From assembly GCA_944325005.1 (NCBI GenBank), contig CALUYO010000001.1, positions 1 through 64,000 on the forward strand: a stretch of DNA of 64,000 nt, read 5' to 3'. Shown here one piece after another: positions 44,475 through 54,073 of this stretch. Position numbers and translations under genes: made by a program. Positions within the stretch are counted from its first letter, which is position 1. The number at the start of each line of letters is the position of its first letter. The notes beneath the pieces were generated by a model. That model was given only the letters and a program-made list of their open reading frames with translations. It had not been told where the DNA came from and made no database searches. The stretch comes from Candidatus Gastranaerophilales bacterium (GTDB taxonomy: Bacteria > Cyanobacteriota > Vampirovibrionia > Gastranaerophilales > Gastranaerophilaceae).

Positions 44475-45560
44475 ATGGAAATCATCAATATAAAGGATAC
44501 TTCAAACAAATTGTTTTATATTGGCGGGGTTGTTCGTGATGAACTTCTCGGGAGGAAATCTTTTGATATTGATATAACGTATGTCGGCGACGCTATTGCA
44601 TACTGCGGGCGTTTCGGAGAAGTTATTCAGGAAAATCTGGATTTTGGCACTGTAAGGGTTAATGTTGGCGGACGTGAGGTTGATTTTGCTTCGACCCGCT
44701 CGGAAAGTTATCCGCGCAAAGGGCATCTGCCTGTTGTGGATAAAATAGGATGTTCTTTAAGGGAAGATGTTATGCGTCGCGATTTTACAATAAATGCGCT
44801 TGCAAAATCCGTTACAACCGGAGAAATTATTGATTACACAGGCGGACTTGAGGATTTGAAAAATAAAAAACTCCGCGTTTTGCATGACGAAAGTTTTATT
44901 GACGATCCGACAAGAATTATAAGAGGTTTGAAATTTTCTGTTCGTTTCGGTTTTGACTTAGATGAGCATACCAGAAAACTTCAGGAAGATTACCTTGAAA
45001 ATATTAATTATGATATGAGTTACAAAAGGGTTAAAAAAGAACTCATTGAAACTTTTAACCTTAATTCGCAAATTGTCTTTGAAAAATTTATTAATGAAAA
45101 AATTTATAAACTTGTAACCCCAAATGCGGTTGAAATCCCTTCTGTTAATATTGAACAACTTGTTAATGACTATAGACCTGAAAATGTTTGGTTAATTTAT
45201 GTCGGTGTGCTTGGAGATTTATCCAGACTTCCTATTACCAGAATTGAACAAAAAATTCTTGATGATCTGCCTAAAGAAAAAATAAACAACGATTTTGAAT
45301 TATATAAAGCTTTTGAAAATGTACGTCTTGAATCGGTTTTACTTTACGGAGTTTTAAAAGATGAACAGGGTGCAAGGCATTATCTTGATGATTTGAAAGA
45401 AATAAAAGTCGCGGTAAACGGTGATGATTTGCAAAAACTCGGCATAAAGCCGTCGCCGAAATATCAGCAGATTTTTGATGAAATACTGAAGCGAAAACTC
45501 CAAAATCCTGATATGACAAAAGATGACGAAATTTCAATTATAAATCATCTATATGTTTAA
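44475..45560 (+). CDS. CCA-adding enzyme / poly(A) polymerase family nucleotidyltransferase
   Basis: The 361-aa protein starts MEIINIKDTSNKL (TAAAAT 7 nt upstream, leaderless). It has the class II nucleotidyltransferase GGVVRDELLGRKSFDIDITYVG with DxD, then RRDFTINALA and the RIIRGLKFSVRFGF RNA-binding neck. It adds C and A to tRNA 3' ends, or only A in some species. No HD domain. The tRNA-Glu here does not encode CCA, so the cell needs such an enzyme. Confidence 0.9.
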   Translation: MEIINIKDTSNKLFYIGGVVRDELLGRKSFDIDITYVGDAIAYCGRFGEVIQENLDFGTVRVNVGGREVDFASTRSESYPRKGHLPVVDKIGCSLREDVMRRDFTINALAKSVTTGEIIDYTGGLEDLKNKKLRVLHDESFIDDPTRIIRGLKFSVRFGFDLDEHTRKLQEDYLENINYDMSYKRVKKELIETFNLNSQIVFEKFINEKIYKLVTPNAVEIPSVNIEQLVNDYRPENVWLIYVGVLGDLSRLPITRIEQKILDDLPKEKINNDFELYKAFENVRLESVLLYGVLKDEQGARHYLDDLKEIKVAVNGDDLQKLGIKPSPKYQQIFDEILKRKLQNPDMTKDDEISIINHLYV

Positions 45561-46098
45561 CGGTTTCTTTTATATACTGTTTAACTGCCGTAGTGATTAA
45601 AAGATCCGGCTCAGACATTGCAAATTCATCCAGAGTTATTATACTGCGTTTTAAGTTGCCGTTTTCGGCATACAAAAGTCCCAGCATTACTTTATTTAAA
45701 GCATTATCACCGGTGCTGTACTCCTTAATTTTGGTGTTAACAAGCCCGAGGGCTTTATAACATTTTGCTAAATCCTGATAATACTGGAAATTAAGGCTGT
45801 ATTGTTTAACCGCGTCTTCGTATGGTTGACGTGCCATGTCAGGATATCCTATTGCCATATATGCATCCCCGAGGTTATTGTAATATACGGCTGTGGCCTG
45901 TGTATTCGGGTTCAGGCTTATTGCTATTTTGAATTCCTGAATTGCTGCGTAATAACAGCGTTCGTTCATGTAACGGAGTCCCATATTATTATGCAGGTAT
46001 GCATTTTTGGTTGCATCAATTACATACACATCAGGCTTTCTATAGCCTGATGTGCTAAAGCTTAAAAATAATAAAAGTATTATTAAAACCTGTTTCAT
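45538..46098 (-). CDS. Secreted TPR-type protein
   Basis: The 186-aa protein has a signal peptide (MKQVLIILLLFLSFSTSG) and at least three tetratricopeptide-like units (MGLRYMNERCYYAAIQEFK; YYNNLGDAYMAIGYPDMA; MLGLLYAENGNLKRSI). It converges with the CCA gene, overlapping it by 23 nt. Likely periplasmic; partner unknown. A TTATAA box is close to the ATG. Confidence 0.7.
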   Translation of the reverse strand: MKQVLIILLLFLSFSTSGYRKPDVYVIDATKNAYLHNNMGLRYMNERCYYAAIQEFKIAISLNPNTQATAVYYNNLGDAYMAIGYPDMARQPYEDAVKQYSLNFQYYQDLAKCYKALGLVNTKIKEYSTGDNALNKVMLGLLYAENGNLKRSIITLDEFAMSEPDLLITTAVKQYIKETVKHIDDL

Positions 46099-46119
46099 AC
46101 TTATAAGTTTAATTATAAT

Positions 46120-47046
46120 TTACATCAGGTCAATTTCAAGACCTTCATAAGCAAGTATAATATCATCCTGTTTATATTGTTCTTTGATTGCATTTAATTT
46201 GTTATCATCATAGCCGGGATCAAAGTGGAAGAATACAAGTTTTTCAGCACCTGATTGATTTTTAGCATCAACAGCCATATCAAATGTAGAGTGTCCGTAA
46301 CCCTGTTTGGGAACAAATGAATCAAGATAATCTTCATTTGTATATTGTGCATCATGTATTAAAAGATTACAGCCTCTTGCAAAGTTTACAAGTTTTTTGT
46401 CCCCGCCTGCATAACTTTCTTTATCTGTCGCATAAACAAGAACTTTATCTTTATACGAAATTTTATAAATCAAGACACCTTCCTGAGGATGTGCATAAGA
46501 GCGATAGCATGTTATAAGAACATCATCACCTTCAACACGAGCATCGTTTTCTGTTTCAATTCTTTTGATTATAGGCGGTTCACCATGACGCAGAATAATT
46601 CCTTCGGTTTCGTTTAAGTCTTTAATATTCAAATTTCCGGCAATATCGCCCAAATCCAGCGGGAAAGATTTCCCAAAAAGAAGTTCAGACATTTCATCTG
46701 CAAGGGTTTCATTATAATTTACGTTCCCGAAAACATTAATTACGGATGAAGCAATATGCAGAGGTCTGAAAAAAGTGAAGCCCTGTAAATGATCCTGATG
46801 AATATGTGAAATAAGAACAGTAGCTTTAATGGGAGTTCTTTCAGATGTGTTTACTCCGGATGCAATATATTTCCCGAGAAGTTCATTTCCGATGTTTATT
46901 AAACCTGTTCCTGCATCAAGGATTATTAAATGTCCGTTGACATTTACTTCTACACATGAGGTGTTGCCTCCGTATTGCAAAAAATCTTTGTCTGCTATCG
47001 GGTAACTTCCTCTTACACCTCTAAATTTTACTTTAAATTCGCTCAT
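46120..47046 (-). CDS. MBL-fold metallo-hydrolase
   Basis: The 308-aa protein (start MSEFKVKFRGVRGSYP with AAGGATA upstream) has GGNTSCVEV, the metal motif SHIHQDHLQG, a later Asp in HDAQYTNED and a C-terminal His in FFHFDP. The layout matches the cyclic-nucleotide phosphodiesterase/PhnP-like branch of the fold. No signal peptide, so cytoplasmic. Substrate unknown. Confidence 0.85.
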   Translation of the reverse strand: MSEFKVKFRGVRGSYPIADKDFLQYGGNTSCVEVNVNGHLIILDAGTGLINIGNELLGKYIASGVNTSERTPIKATVLISHIHQDHLQGFTFFRPLHIASSVINVFGNVNYNETLADEMSELLFGKSFPLDLGDIAGNLNIKDLNETEGIILRHGEPPIIKRIETENDARVEGDDVLITCYRSYAHPQEGVLIYKISYKDKVLVYATDKESYAGGDKKLVNFARGCNLLIHDAQYTNEDYLDSFVPKQGYGHSTFDMAVDAKNQSGAEKLVFFHFDPGYDDNKLNAIKEQYKQDDIILAYEGLEIDLM

Positions 47047-47124
47047 GTTTTTATCCTTCTTAAGTTTGGTTAGACTATACAATTTTTTATGCAAAGCCTA
47101 AGTTATATGTGGAGCGGGATGCCC

Positions 47125-48114
47125 CTATTTTTTTATCGTAATCGAAGCATTCTGGTCGTTTGCCTCTCCTGTGTAAACTGTAGTTCCGAATACAAGTATT
47201 TTAGCAAGTTTTTGGATATTTGTTAATCTTGTTTCTTTATTTTCAATATTAAAAACAACTTTATTTCTGTAGTTTGAAACAGTAATCATCCTGAAGGCAT
47301 TAGGATATGACACCAGAGAAGGACAGCTTACGTAAAGAATATTTCCTTTCCGGGTAATTTTAGCGCCGTGATAGTGACCTTGAAATACGCCTATTGGATT
47401 TTTGTACTTGCTAAGAATTTCTTCCATTTTATCAGCATCTAAAAGCCTGTGATTCGGACTGTTGTAAGGTTCGATAACAGGAACATGCATAAAAATTAAA
47501 ACAATATCTTTTTTTGAGTTTTCAAGTTCTTTATCAAGCCATGTAAGCTGCTGCTCGCCGATTCTTCCGTTTGAAGTCAGCCTGTCGCGGATAATTGTAT
47601 CTAAAACAATAACTTTATATCCTTTTTGCGGAACAAATGAATAATATGATTTTTCAAATTTATAGTTTTTGTTGTATTTGTTCACAAGCTCCATATAAAC
47701 TTTAGTGGTTAAATATCCTCCATACATTGTGTCGTGGTTGCCGAATGCAAAATACCATGGCGGGGTAATTTTTTCTGTATGCGGTAAGAATGCACTTAGT
47801 TCTTTTTCAAAAGGTTTGTCTATCAAATCACCGGTAAACATGACAAAAGAAACATTCGGAATTGAATTTATCTGGTCAATTGCATCATCCAGAAGTTTTG
47901 AAGATTCTGCAATCATCTTGTAAGTGGTATTATTTTGTCCTGTATAAAAGTGGACATCACTTACCTGTGCAAATTTTAAACTGGAGGTACTGCTGTAGCA
48001 TTGAAGCCCGAAAAGCATTACACCGGCGAGAAGTATAGATATCGACCAGTTTTTAACTCTTGTCATTATGGTTTCTTTTTTTGCAGCCTTTCTTTTTTTA
48101 TGTTGTCCTGTCAT
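47125..48114 (-). CDS. Calcineurin-like metallophosphoesterase, membrane-anchored
   Basis: The 329-aa protein has a lysine-rich N-terminus, a membrane/signal segment (about 25-42) and the full metal set QVSDVHF, FTGDLID, FGNHD, MHVPV and GHYHG. It should hydrolyse a phosphoester on the outer face of the inner membrane. The start at 48114 overlaps the TPR gene stop (ATGA), supporting it over the internal ATG at 48066. Substrate unknown. Confidence 0.85.
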   Translation of the reverse strand: MTGQHKKRKAAKKETIMTRVKNWSISILLAGVMLFGLQCYSSTSSLKFAQVSDVHFYTGQNNTTYKMIAESSKLLDDAIDQINSIPNVSFVMFTGDLIDKPFEKELSAFLPHTEKITPPWYFAFGNHDTMYGGYLTTKVYMELVNKYNKNYKFEKSYYSFVPQKGYKVIVLDTIIRDRLTSNGRIGEQQLTWLDKELENSKKDIVLIFMHVPVIEPYNSPNHRLLDADKMEEILSKYKNPIGVFQGHYHGAKITRKGNILYVSCPSLVSYPNAFRMITVSNYRNKVVFNIENKETRLTNIQKLAKILVFGTTVYTGEANDQNASITIKK

Positions 48115-48998
48115 TTCTGGTTATCCAATGCTGATTTTATCTCATTATATTTTATATCTAATGTTTTGTCCTCATCAGACAATATGATTGCTTTGTCAAT
48201 GTTTAATAGAGCAGACGTATAGTTGCTTAATGCATAATCGCATAAACCAAGATATTTGTAAACTTCTGAGGTTTGTATGTTTGCTGAAAGTATTTTTAAC
48301 TTTTCTTCTGCAGTATCATAATCCCCCTTTAAATAGAAGATTTTTGCTTCTATAAGAAGATAAGATAAATTTTCATCAATATCAATAGCTTTTTTTATGT
48401 CATTTTCTGCATCATTAATATTATTTAAATTTATATTTATCTGTGCACGTAATGCGTAAGCAATATCAGCATTTTTATTGTAAGTCAGATATTTGTTTAT
48501 TGCATTCAATGCATTCGGGTAGTCTTTACACGAATAATATGCCTGTGCAAGGCCAAGATAACATTGCGGATAGTCAGGTTTGAGGGCTGAAGCTTTTTGG
48601 TATGTGTAAATTGCGTTTTTATAATCTTTTAAGGTTCTATAGTATTCCGCAAGAGAATATATGGCCCAGAAATCACTGTTATCACTATTTAGAGCAGAAA
48701 TTATTTTTGAAGTATTACCCTGCTTTTTATAAGTTCCGGCTTCTTTTATATTTTTATTTTTAGTTGTTAGGTATGATTTTGCATCCGGTTTTTGAATTCT
48801 GAGTAGTGTATTTTTTAGCTCTTTCACATCATTATTCGCAGGTTCAAGCTGAATAATTTTATCAAGATAATTAACTGCTTCATTATAATTTCCGAATGTA
48901 CTGTAATTTGTTGCTATATCAAGATAATCCTCTGTTATTTCACTAGAAAATACAGCTATACAGGGAAATATTAAGCATAACAGAAAAAGCTTTTTCAT
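48111..48998 (-). CDS. Secreted TPR-repeat protein
   Basis: The 295-aa protein has a signal peptide (MKKLFLLCLIFPCIAVFSS) and about six tetratricopeptide repeats (YNEAVNYLDKIIQLEPAN; KNAIYTYQKASALKPDYPQ; YPNALNAINKYL). It is translationally coupled to the metallophosphoesterase, which it may hold or guide. TATAAT lies 6 nt before the ATG, with no Shine-Dalgarno. Confidence 0.8.
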   Translation of the reverse strand: MKKLFLLCLIFPCIAVFSSEITEDYLDIATNYSTFGNYNEAVNYLDKIIQLEPANNDVKELKNTLLRIQKPDAKSYLTTKNKNIKEAGTYKKQGNTSKIISALNSDNSDFWAIYSLAEYYRTLKDYKNAIYTYQKASALKPDYPQCYLGLAQAYYSCKDYPNALNAINKYLTYNKNADIAYALRAQININLNNINDAENDIKKAIDIDENLSYLLIEAKIFYLKGDYDTAEEKLKILSANIQTSEVYKYLGLCDYALSNYTSALLNIDKAIILSDEDKTLDIKYNEIKSALDNQK

Positions 48999-49077
48999 AC
49001 CAGAATTATATCATAATTTAATACAAATGTACGATAAAATTAAAGTTATAAAAGTTTGTGCCGATAGTGCAAATATC

Positions 49078-49605
49078 ATGTCAAAAAATTTTTTTGTAAA
49101 CCCTTTTGAAAAAAAAGTGAATAAAGACCCTATGGCGCCTTCATATATCAAACCTGACGGTACACAGGTCATTGAAAAACAGGCTCCTTCAGGGCTTACG
49201 GTTTATGAAAAATGTCCTGACGGGGCTTTAATTTTCAGAAGTTATAATAAAAAAAATCAACTGATTCTGGACTTTGCACGTGACAGAAATTTTGAAATAG
49301 GAAACCAGTATGATGATGCAGGTAATGTTATTTATAAATATGAATCTGTTTACGATGAAAATAACAAACTTGCTATTAAAAAAGAATTTGATATAGAGTA
49401 TTATGATAATAACGTAAAAAAAACTGAAATCATTACAGTTTTTCCTGAAGAAACAACAACTTATATTCAGTATAATGAGAAGGGAAAAAGGACTGAGAAA
49501 ATTGTAGAGCGCGGAACTGTTAAAACTTGGTATGATGAAAATGATAAACCAGTGAAACGTGAAATTGACAGAGGTTCCGGTGGTATTATTACTGAGAATT
49601 TATAA
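49078..49605 (+). CDS. Unknown protein with YD-like beta repeats
   Basis: The 175-aa protein (start MSKNFFVNPFEKK; an upstream in-frame ATG at 49027 is possible) is beta-rich, with motifs like YDDAGNVIYKYESVYDENNK and YNEKGKRTEK that resemble MORN/YD-type repeats. No signal peptide or membrane helix. No Shine-Dalgarno is evident. Divergent from the TPR operon. No family assigned. Confidence 0.55.
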   Translation: MSKNFFVNPFEKKVNKDPMAPSYIKPDGTQVIEKQAPSGLTVYEKCPDGALIFRSYNKKNQLILDFARDRNFEIGNQYDDAGNVIYKYESVYDENNKLAIKKEFDIEYYDNNVKKTEIITVFPEETTTYIQYNEKGKRTEKIVERGTVKTWYDENDKPVKREIDRGSGGIITENL

Positions 49606-49724
49606 TATTAAGAAATGTAAATTTCATGCATTTAATTCTTAAAGTTTTCTTTTTGTTATTCCGTCTATATAACTACGGGAAACAAAATCAATGATGAAAA
49701 AAGGGAAAAAAGAAAGTTCATGAC

Positions 49725-49759
49725 AGACTGCACAATATAATTTGCAGTCTTTTTTATTT
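49725..49759. terminator. Bidirectional terminator
   Basis: AGACTGCA (49725-49732) pairs with TGCAGTCT (49743-49750), followed by T-rich sequence up to the thrC stop. About 120 nt of featureless AT-rich sequence lies between it and 49605. Confidence 0.75.
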
Positions 49760-50809
49760 TTAAATTTTCATTGCTTTCAAAATTTCTGTCATATCGGCAG
49801 ATGTCTTTTTTACATCGGCATTTGAATATTTAATGGCATTATCAGGATCTTTTAATCCATTACCTGTTAATATACAAACTATTTTTGTTCCTTCTTTGAT
49901 TTTATCTTTAACTTTTATCAAACCTGCAACTGATGCGGCACTTGCCGGTTCTGCAAGGATGCCTTCGGTTGAAGCTATCATTTTGTACGCTTTTATAATT
50001 TCATCATCAGTTACAAAATTAATCATGCCGTTACTTTCATCTCTTGCAGCTTCTGCGAACTTCCAGCTTGCAGGATTTCCTATACGAATTGCTGTTGCCA
50101 GGGTTTCAGGGTGTAAAATTCTTTCTCCCTTAACAATTGCAGCAGCGCCTTCTGCTTCAAACCCCATCATTTTAGGAAGATTTCGGATTTTGCCTGCTTT
50201 GTGCCATTCTTTGTAACCTTTCCAGTAAGCTGTAATATTACCGGCATTTCCAACAGGTATGAAATGATAATCAGGGGCCTGTCCAAGTGCGTTGCAAATT
50301 TCAAAAGCTCCTGTTTTCTGCCCTTCAATTCTGTACGGGTTAACTGAATTTACAAGAGTTATCAGGTAATTATCGGAAATTTTTCGAACCATTTCAAGTG
50401 CTTCGTCAAAATTTCCCTGAATAGCAATAATTTCAGCTCCGTACATCATTGCCTGAGAAAGTTTTCCAAGGGCTATGTAGCCGTCAGGAATTAATACAAA
50501 GGTTCTCATCCCTGCTTTTGCACCGTATGCTGCCGCTGATGCTGATGTGTTGCCTGTTGAGGCGCATATAATTGCTCCCGCTCCAGCCTCTTTTGCTTTT
50601 GAAACAGCCATTGTCATTCCGCGGTCTTTGAAGCTTCCTGTCGGATTGCTGCCTTCAAATTTTAAATAAATTTCAGCTTCAACTCCGATTTTTTTAGCCA
50701 GATTTTCAGCTTTAATTAAAGGAGTGTTTCCTTCATTAAGTGTTACAACCGGAGTGTTTTCTGTTACCGGCAGATATTCTCTGAATGTGTTGATTAAACC
50801 TGTGTACAT
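49760..50809 (-). CDS. thrC: Threonine synthase
   Basis: The 349-aa PLP enzyme converts O-phosphohomoserine to threonine. Start [15 protein letters not shown] follows GGGGAAAAC; upstream in-frame codons are not needed. It has [13 protein letters not shown], the PLP lysine in [10 protein letters not shown], and the phosphate loop [13 protein letters not shown]. hom lies 2 kb away on the same strand but is not co-transcribed. Confidence 0.95.
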   Translation of the reverse strand: MYTGLINTFREYLPVTENTPVVTLNEGNTPLIKAENLAKKIGVEAEIYLKFEGSNPTGSFKDRGMTMAVSKAKEAGAGAIICASTGNTSASAAAYGAKAGMRTFVLIPDGYIALGKLSQAMMYGAEIIAIQGNFDEALEMVRKISDNYLITLVNSVNPYRIEGQKTGAFEICNALGQAPDYHFIPVGNAGNITAYWKGYKEWHKAGKIRNLPKMMGFEAEGAAAIVKGERILHPETLATAIRIGNPASWKFAEAARDESNGMINFVTDDEIIKAYKMIASTEGILAEPASAASVAGLIKVKDKIKEGTKIVCILTGNGLKDPDNAIKYSNADVKKTSADMTEILKAMKI

Positions 50810-50865
50810 GTTTTCCCCTTTTATATGTGAATTATGAATTAATAATATCACAGAAAGCAAATTTT

Positions 50866-51090
50866 TTAAAATGAAAAATCAAATAAATCTTTAAGTTCAA
50901 TATCAAGTGCATTTGCAAGAACACGCATGGTTTTAATAGTGACGTTAGCTTCTCCACGCTCGATTTGGCCTATATAATTAAAGTTCATGTCTACAATTTC
51001 TGCCAGTTTCATTTGTGACAGTTTTTTGGATTTTCTGATGTAAGCAAGTTTAGCCCCAAATCGTTTTTCAACATCAAAATTTTTATTCAT
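50866..51090 (-). CDS. XRE-family HTH regulator
   Basis: The 74-aa protein is nearly all HTH_3 ([45 protein letters not shown]). TATAAT (51098-51103 on this strand) lies 7 nt before the ATG and overlaps an exact operator-like site, so it probably represses itself. It diverges from the gene pair at 51289-52189. Confidence 0.85.
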   Translation of the reverse strand: MNKNFDVEKRFGAKLAYIRKSKKLSQMKLAEIVDMNFNYIGQIERGEANVTIKTMRVLANALDIELKDLFDFSF

Positions 51091-51250
51091 AATAACTATT
51101 ATAAATTTTGCATTAACAGATTTCTAATGTTTGTTGATGTATATTTAATAGTTATTAACTGTTAAAATTTGTAAATTTTTTTTTAATAAAAAGCAATTCT
51201 CTTTATAAAATACCGTTTATTAACATGTAAATAATGTTTAATAACTATTA
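51090..51250. promoter_or_regulatory. Three copies of a 12-bp site, likely XRE operators
   Basis: TAATAACTATTA occurs exactly at 51090-51101 and 51239-51250, and inverted at 51146-51157. The first overlaps the XRE promoter and start codon; the last sits before the divergent operon. The rest of this 198-nt gap is AT-rich with no other feature seen. Confidence 0.65.
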
Positions 51251-51288
51251 TTTAAGTACAAACATGAAGATATGAAAGGAGAAGTACT

Positions 51289-51729
51289 ATGGCACTTGAA
51301 GGTATTGATGCTGCAAAACAAATTACTACAATTAACACTGCAAAAAATGCAGGAACCTCTTCCGTCAAAGAAGAAAAACTCAATTCTGCTTTCGGAGATG
51401 AAATTAAGACTAAAAACGAGATGGAAGGAGAAATTTCTTATTTGCCCAAAGATCCGGTATCTGCAGATGTGGAAAAGCAAGATAAGATGTCACGAAAAGA
51501 AGCAAAAGAATGGCTAAAACAATATAGGGAAGAAAACGGATGCTCAAAAAAAGAAGCAAAAGCTGCGTTTGAAGCAGAATTTGGGTATAAATTTCCAATG
51601 AATAAATTCGCAAAAGGTATGGCTATGATAGGGCTGCAATTAGTTATGGTACCGGGTGCGATTTTGGATCTTTGTACAGGCGGAAAACTGGGTTATACTG
51701 ATACTTTACGCGATGTTGCGAAATCGTAG
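51289..51729 (+). CDS. Unknown protein under XRE operator control
   Basis: The 146-aa protein starts behind GAAAGGAG. It has a polar, low-complexity first half, a charged helical middle (SRKEAKEWLKQYREENG, KKEAKAAFEAEFGY) and one hydrophobic stretch (GMAMIGLQLVMVPGAILDL, about 110-128). First gene of a two-gene operon whose promoter region holds the repeated XRE sites. No family recognised. Confidence 0.65.
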   Translation: MALEGIDAAKQITTINTAKNAGTSSVKEEKLNSAFGDEIKTKNEMEGEISYLPKDPVSADVEKQDKMSRKEAKEWLKQYREENGCSKKEAKAAFEAEFGYKFPMNKFAKGMAMIGLQLVMVPGAILDLCTGGKLGYTDTLRDVAKS

Positions 51730-51748
51730 CTAAATAGGAGATATTATT

Positions 51749-52189
51749 ATGACTGAAAAACTTAGTATAGGCAATGTTTCCTTCAGAGAAAAAGATGTAA
51801 AATCTTATGCAGTGAAATTTGAAGGTGGCAAAAAAATTAATACTGTATTTTTGAAAAACGGTACGAAATTGACTTTCAAAGATCAGGAAGGTACTGGTCG
51901 CAAAATGGTGTTAACTCATATACGTCATTTTAACAGTGAAACATATAAAGCGTCATGTTTTTTCGGGATACAGGGACTTGAGGTTGAGGGTTCTGAGCAT
52001 CAAGACTTTTATGCTTTATATAACTGTGATAGTTATAATGTAGATACACGCGGGGGTGACAAGGATAGGATAATACTTGGTAACTCTTATTCAGGGCAAA
52101 TTCGTACTGATGAAAACGATGTTGTTGAAAGTTTTTCAAATGAGATATCAAATGAAGAGCCAGAACTTATTATGAAACAGATGGAGTAA
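51749..52189 (+). CDS. Unknown beta-rich protein, second in XRE-controlled operon
   Basis: The 146-aa protein (GGAG upstream of ATG) is predicted beta-rich (VSFREKDVKSYAVKFEGGKK; TVFLKNGTKLTFKDQ; DRIILGNSYSGQI). No signal peptide. It is 19 nt after its partner and ends at a strong terminator. No family recognised. Confidence 0.65.
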   Translation: MTEKLSIGNVSFREKDVKSYAVKFEGGKKINTVFLKNGTKLTFKDQEGTGRKMVLTHIRHFNSETYKASCFFGIQGLEVEGSEHQDFYALYNCDSYNVDTRGGDKDRIILGNSYSGQIRTDENDVVESFSNEISNEEPELIMKQME

Positions 52190-52200
52190 GCATAAAATTA

Positions 52201-52232
52201 AGAAAGCCGATTGCAATCGGCTTTCTTTTTTA
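52201..52232 (+). terminator. Strong hairpin terminator
   Basis: AGAAAGCCGATT pairs with AATCGGCTTTCT across GC, followed by a T run. Confidence 0.9.
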
Positions 52233-52234
52233 TA

Positions 52235-52316
52235 ACTGAGCTCTAATTAAACTCTAGACTTTATTTCCGTCTTGTTCAATCAGCTTTATTGCGTTTTTGC
52301 ATATTTTTTCTTTAAC
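52235..52316 (-). pseudogene. Duplicated 3'-end fragment of hom
   Basis: This stretch matches the 3' end of hom (52775-52856) at a constant offset of 540 bp, including a 35-nt block with no difference and a few changes elsewhere. It is in the same orientation and lacks the rest of the gene, so it is a remnant of a duplication or insertion. Confidence 0.8.
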
Positions 52317-52372
52317 TTTTAATACAAAAATTGTATTAACGCAATTTTCTAAAGATTGATGGTATATTGGTA

Positions 52373-52753
52373 TTAATAACTAATGTTTATATTTTGTGCA
52401 TTTTTATTTTTGGCAATTATAACATACTGGTTATTTCTATGAGCATCTTCAAATCGTCTTTCTGCAGTTGCATATCTTTTGTTAAATCGTGTATACGCTC
52501 TATACCAGTCATAATCATTTTTATAATCAAAATTCTCTATTTCGGAAAAATTAATCTTTTTTGTTTTAAATGTTATGCCAATCCTATTTTTATTTTGTAT
52601 TTCACAATTACCATTATTACATATTAATTGAGATTGCGTGGTTCTGAAACCGAAAAAATAAACGCCTAGGATTATCAACAATGGGATTGTGAATTTTTTA
52701 TGTGAAAATATTTCTGAAATTATTGATAATATAATACGTTCTTTATTTCTCAT
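52373..52753 (-). CDS. Small membrane protein between hom duplicate ends
   Basis: The 126-aa protein has one membrane helix (about 21-36: FTIPLLIILGVYFFG) and a polar C-terminal domain with two close cysteines (ICNNGNCEI) and many aromatic and basic residues. It lies wholly inside the 540-bp unit bounded by the two hom ends, so it was probably inserted with it. Very AT-rich. No family recognised. Confidence 0.6.
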   Translation of the reverse strand: MRNKERIILSIISEIFSHKKFTIPLLIILGVYFFGFRTTQSQLICNNGNCEIQNKNRIGITFKTKKINFSEIENFDYKNDYDWYRAYTRFNKRYATAERRFEDAHRNNQYVIIAKNKNAQNINISY

Positions 52754-52769
52754 GAAATTTCTCTTTTAT

Positions 52770-54044
52770 TTATACCTGAACTCTTATTAAGCTCTGGACT
52801 TTATTTCCGTCTTGTTCAATCAGCTTTATTGCGTTCTGCATATTTTTTTCTTTAACAAGTTCTGTGATTACCGTAATATCTGCGGTATTGTCATCTGAAA
52901 CACAGCGCTGAACAATACTTGCAAGACTTATATCATTATCTGCGCAGATTGTTCCGATTTTTCCGATAACCCCTTTATTATTTTTAGCATTAATAGATAT
53001 ATAATATTTGTTTGTGGTATCAGAAATATTAATCATTTTGGCATCTTCTGAGTGTCTGCATCTCATCATAGGCAGAATATATTCGGATTTCCCTAATTCT
53101 GCAGCTATTGCCAAAATATCACCGACAACCGAGCTTGCAGTCGGGAATTCTCCTGCGCCCGGACCTGATAAAGTGATGCTTCCGACCGGATGTCCGCTGA
53201 GTGAAACAGCATTTGTAACGTAATCTATATGTGCAAGAGTTGATTTTTTTGAAACAAGCATTGGATGAACTCTTACATCGGCATTACCGTCTTCATCCAT
53301 ATGGGCTGATGCTATGAGTTTAATTTTGTAGCCTAAATCATTGGCTGCTTTCATATCTTCAGCGCGAATTTTTGTAATTCCTTCGCGGTATACGTTTTCA
53401 ATTTTAATACGTTTGTTAAAAGTTATTGAAGCGAGTGTCGCAATTTTATATGCAGCGTCGAATCCTTCAACATCACCTGTAGGATCAGCCTCCGCATAAC
53501 CGAGCTTTTGTGCTTCTTTTAAAACAGCTGAATACTGTGCGCCTTCAACATCCATTTTTGTCAGGATATAATTTGTTGTACCATTGACTATTGCTTCAAT
53601 GTGATTAATTTTATTGCCGGCAAGAATTGTTTTTACAGGCATAATAATCGGTATACCGCCGGCTATAGCTGCTTCATAAAGAATAACCCTGTTGTATTTT
53701 TCAGCTAATGTGAAAAGTTCTTCCCCTCGTTTTGCAAGTAATTCTTTATTAGCGGTAACAATATGTTTGCCGTTTTTAATGGCTTCTGCAATCAAGTCAA
53801 AAGCAGGTTCGAGCCCGCCTACAAGTTCAGCCACAATATCAATTTCCGGATCGTTAACTATTTTATGAGCGTCATCAGTAATGATGGAGCTATCCAATCC
53901 TTCAATATCGCGCTTTTTGTTAATATTGCGTACGGCAATACTTTTTACTTCAACATTGTCAAAATTCCGTAAAGTTTTAAAAACCCCTGAACCGACTGTT
54001 CCCAGTCCGATTAATCCAATTTTAATTTTATTATTATTCTCCAT
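52770..54044 (-). CDS. hom: Homoserine dehydrogenase
   Basis: The 424-aa protein has the NAD(P) loop IGLIGLGTVGSGV at the N-terminus, VTANKELLAKRG, GTTNYILTKM and EAQKLGYAEADPTGDVEG in the catalytic domain. A C-terminal ACT domain (about 345-424) usually gives threonine feedback. It makes homoserine for threonine and methionine. TACAAT lies 6 nt before the ATG (leaderless). Confidence 0.95.
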   Translation of the reverse strand: MENNNKIKIGLIGLGTVGSGVFKTLRNFDNVEVKSIAVRNINKKRDIEGLDSSIITDDAHKIVNDPEIDIVAELVGGLEPAFDLIAEAIKNGKHIVTANKELLAKRGEELFTLAEKYNRVILYEAAIAGGIPIIMPVKTILAGNKINHIEAIVNGTTNYILTKMDVEGAQYSAVLKEAQKLGYAEADPTGDVEGFDAAYKIATLASITFNKRIKIENVYREGITKIRAEDMKAANDLGYKIKLIASAHMDEDGNADVRVHPMLVSKKSTLAHIDYVTNAVSLSGHPVGSITLSGPGAGEFPTASSVVGDILAIAAELGKSEYILPMMRCRHSEDAKMINISDTTNKYYISINAKNNKGVIGKIGTICADNDISLASIVQRCVSDDNTADITVITELVKEKNMQNAIKLIEQDGNKVQSLIRVQV

Positions 54045-54073
54045 ATTGAGATTGTATCATAAATAAAAAATTT

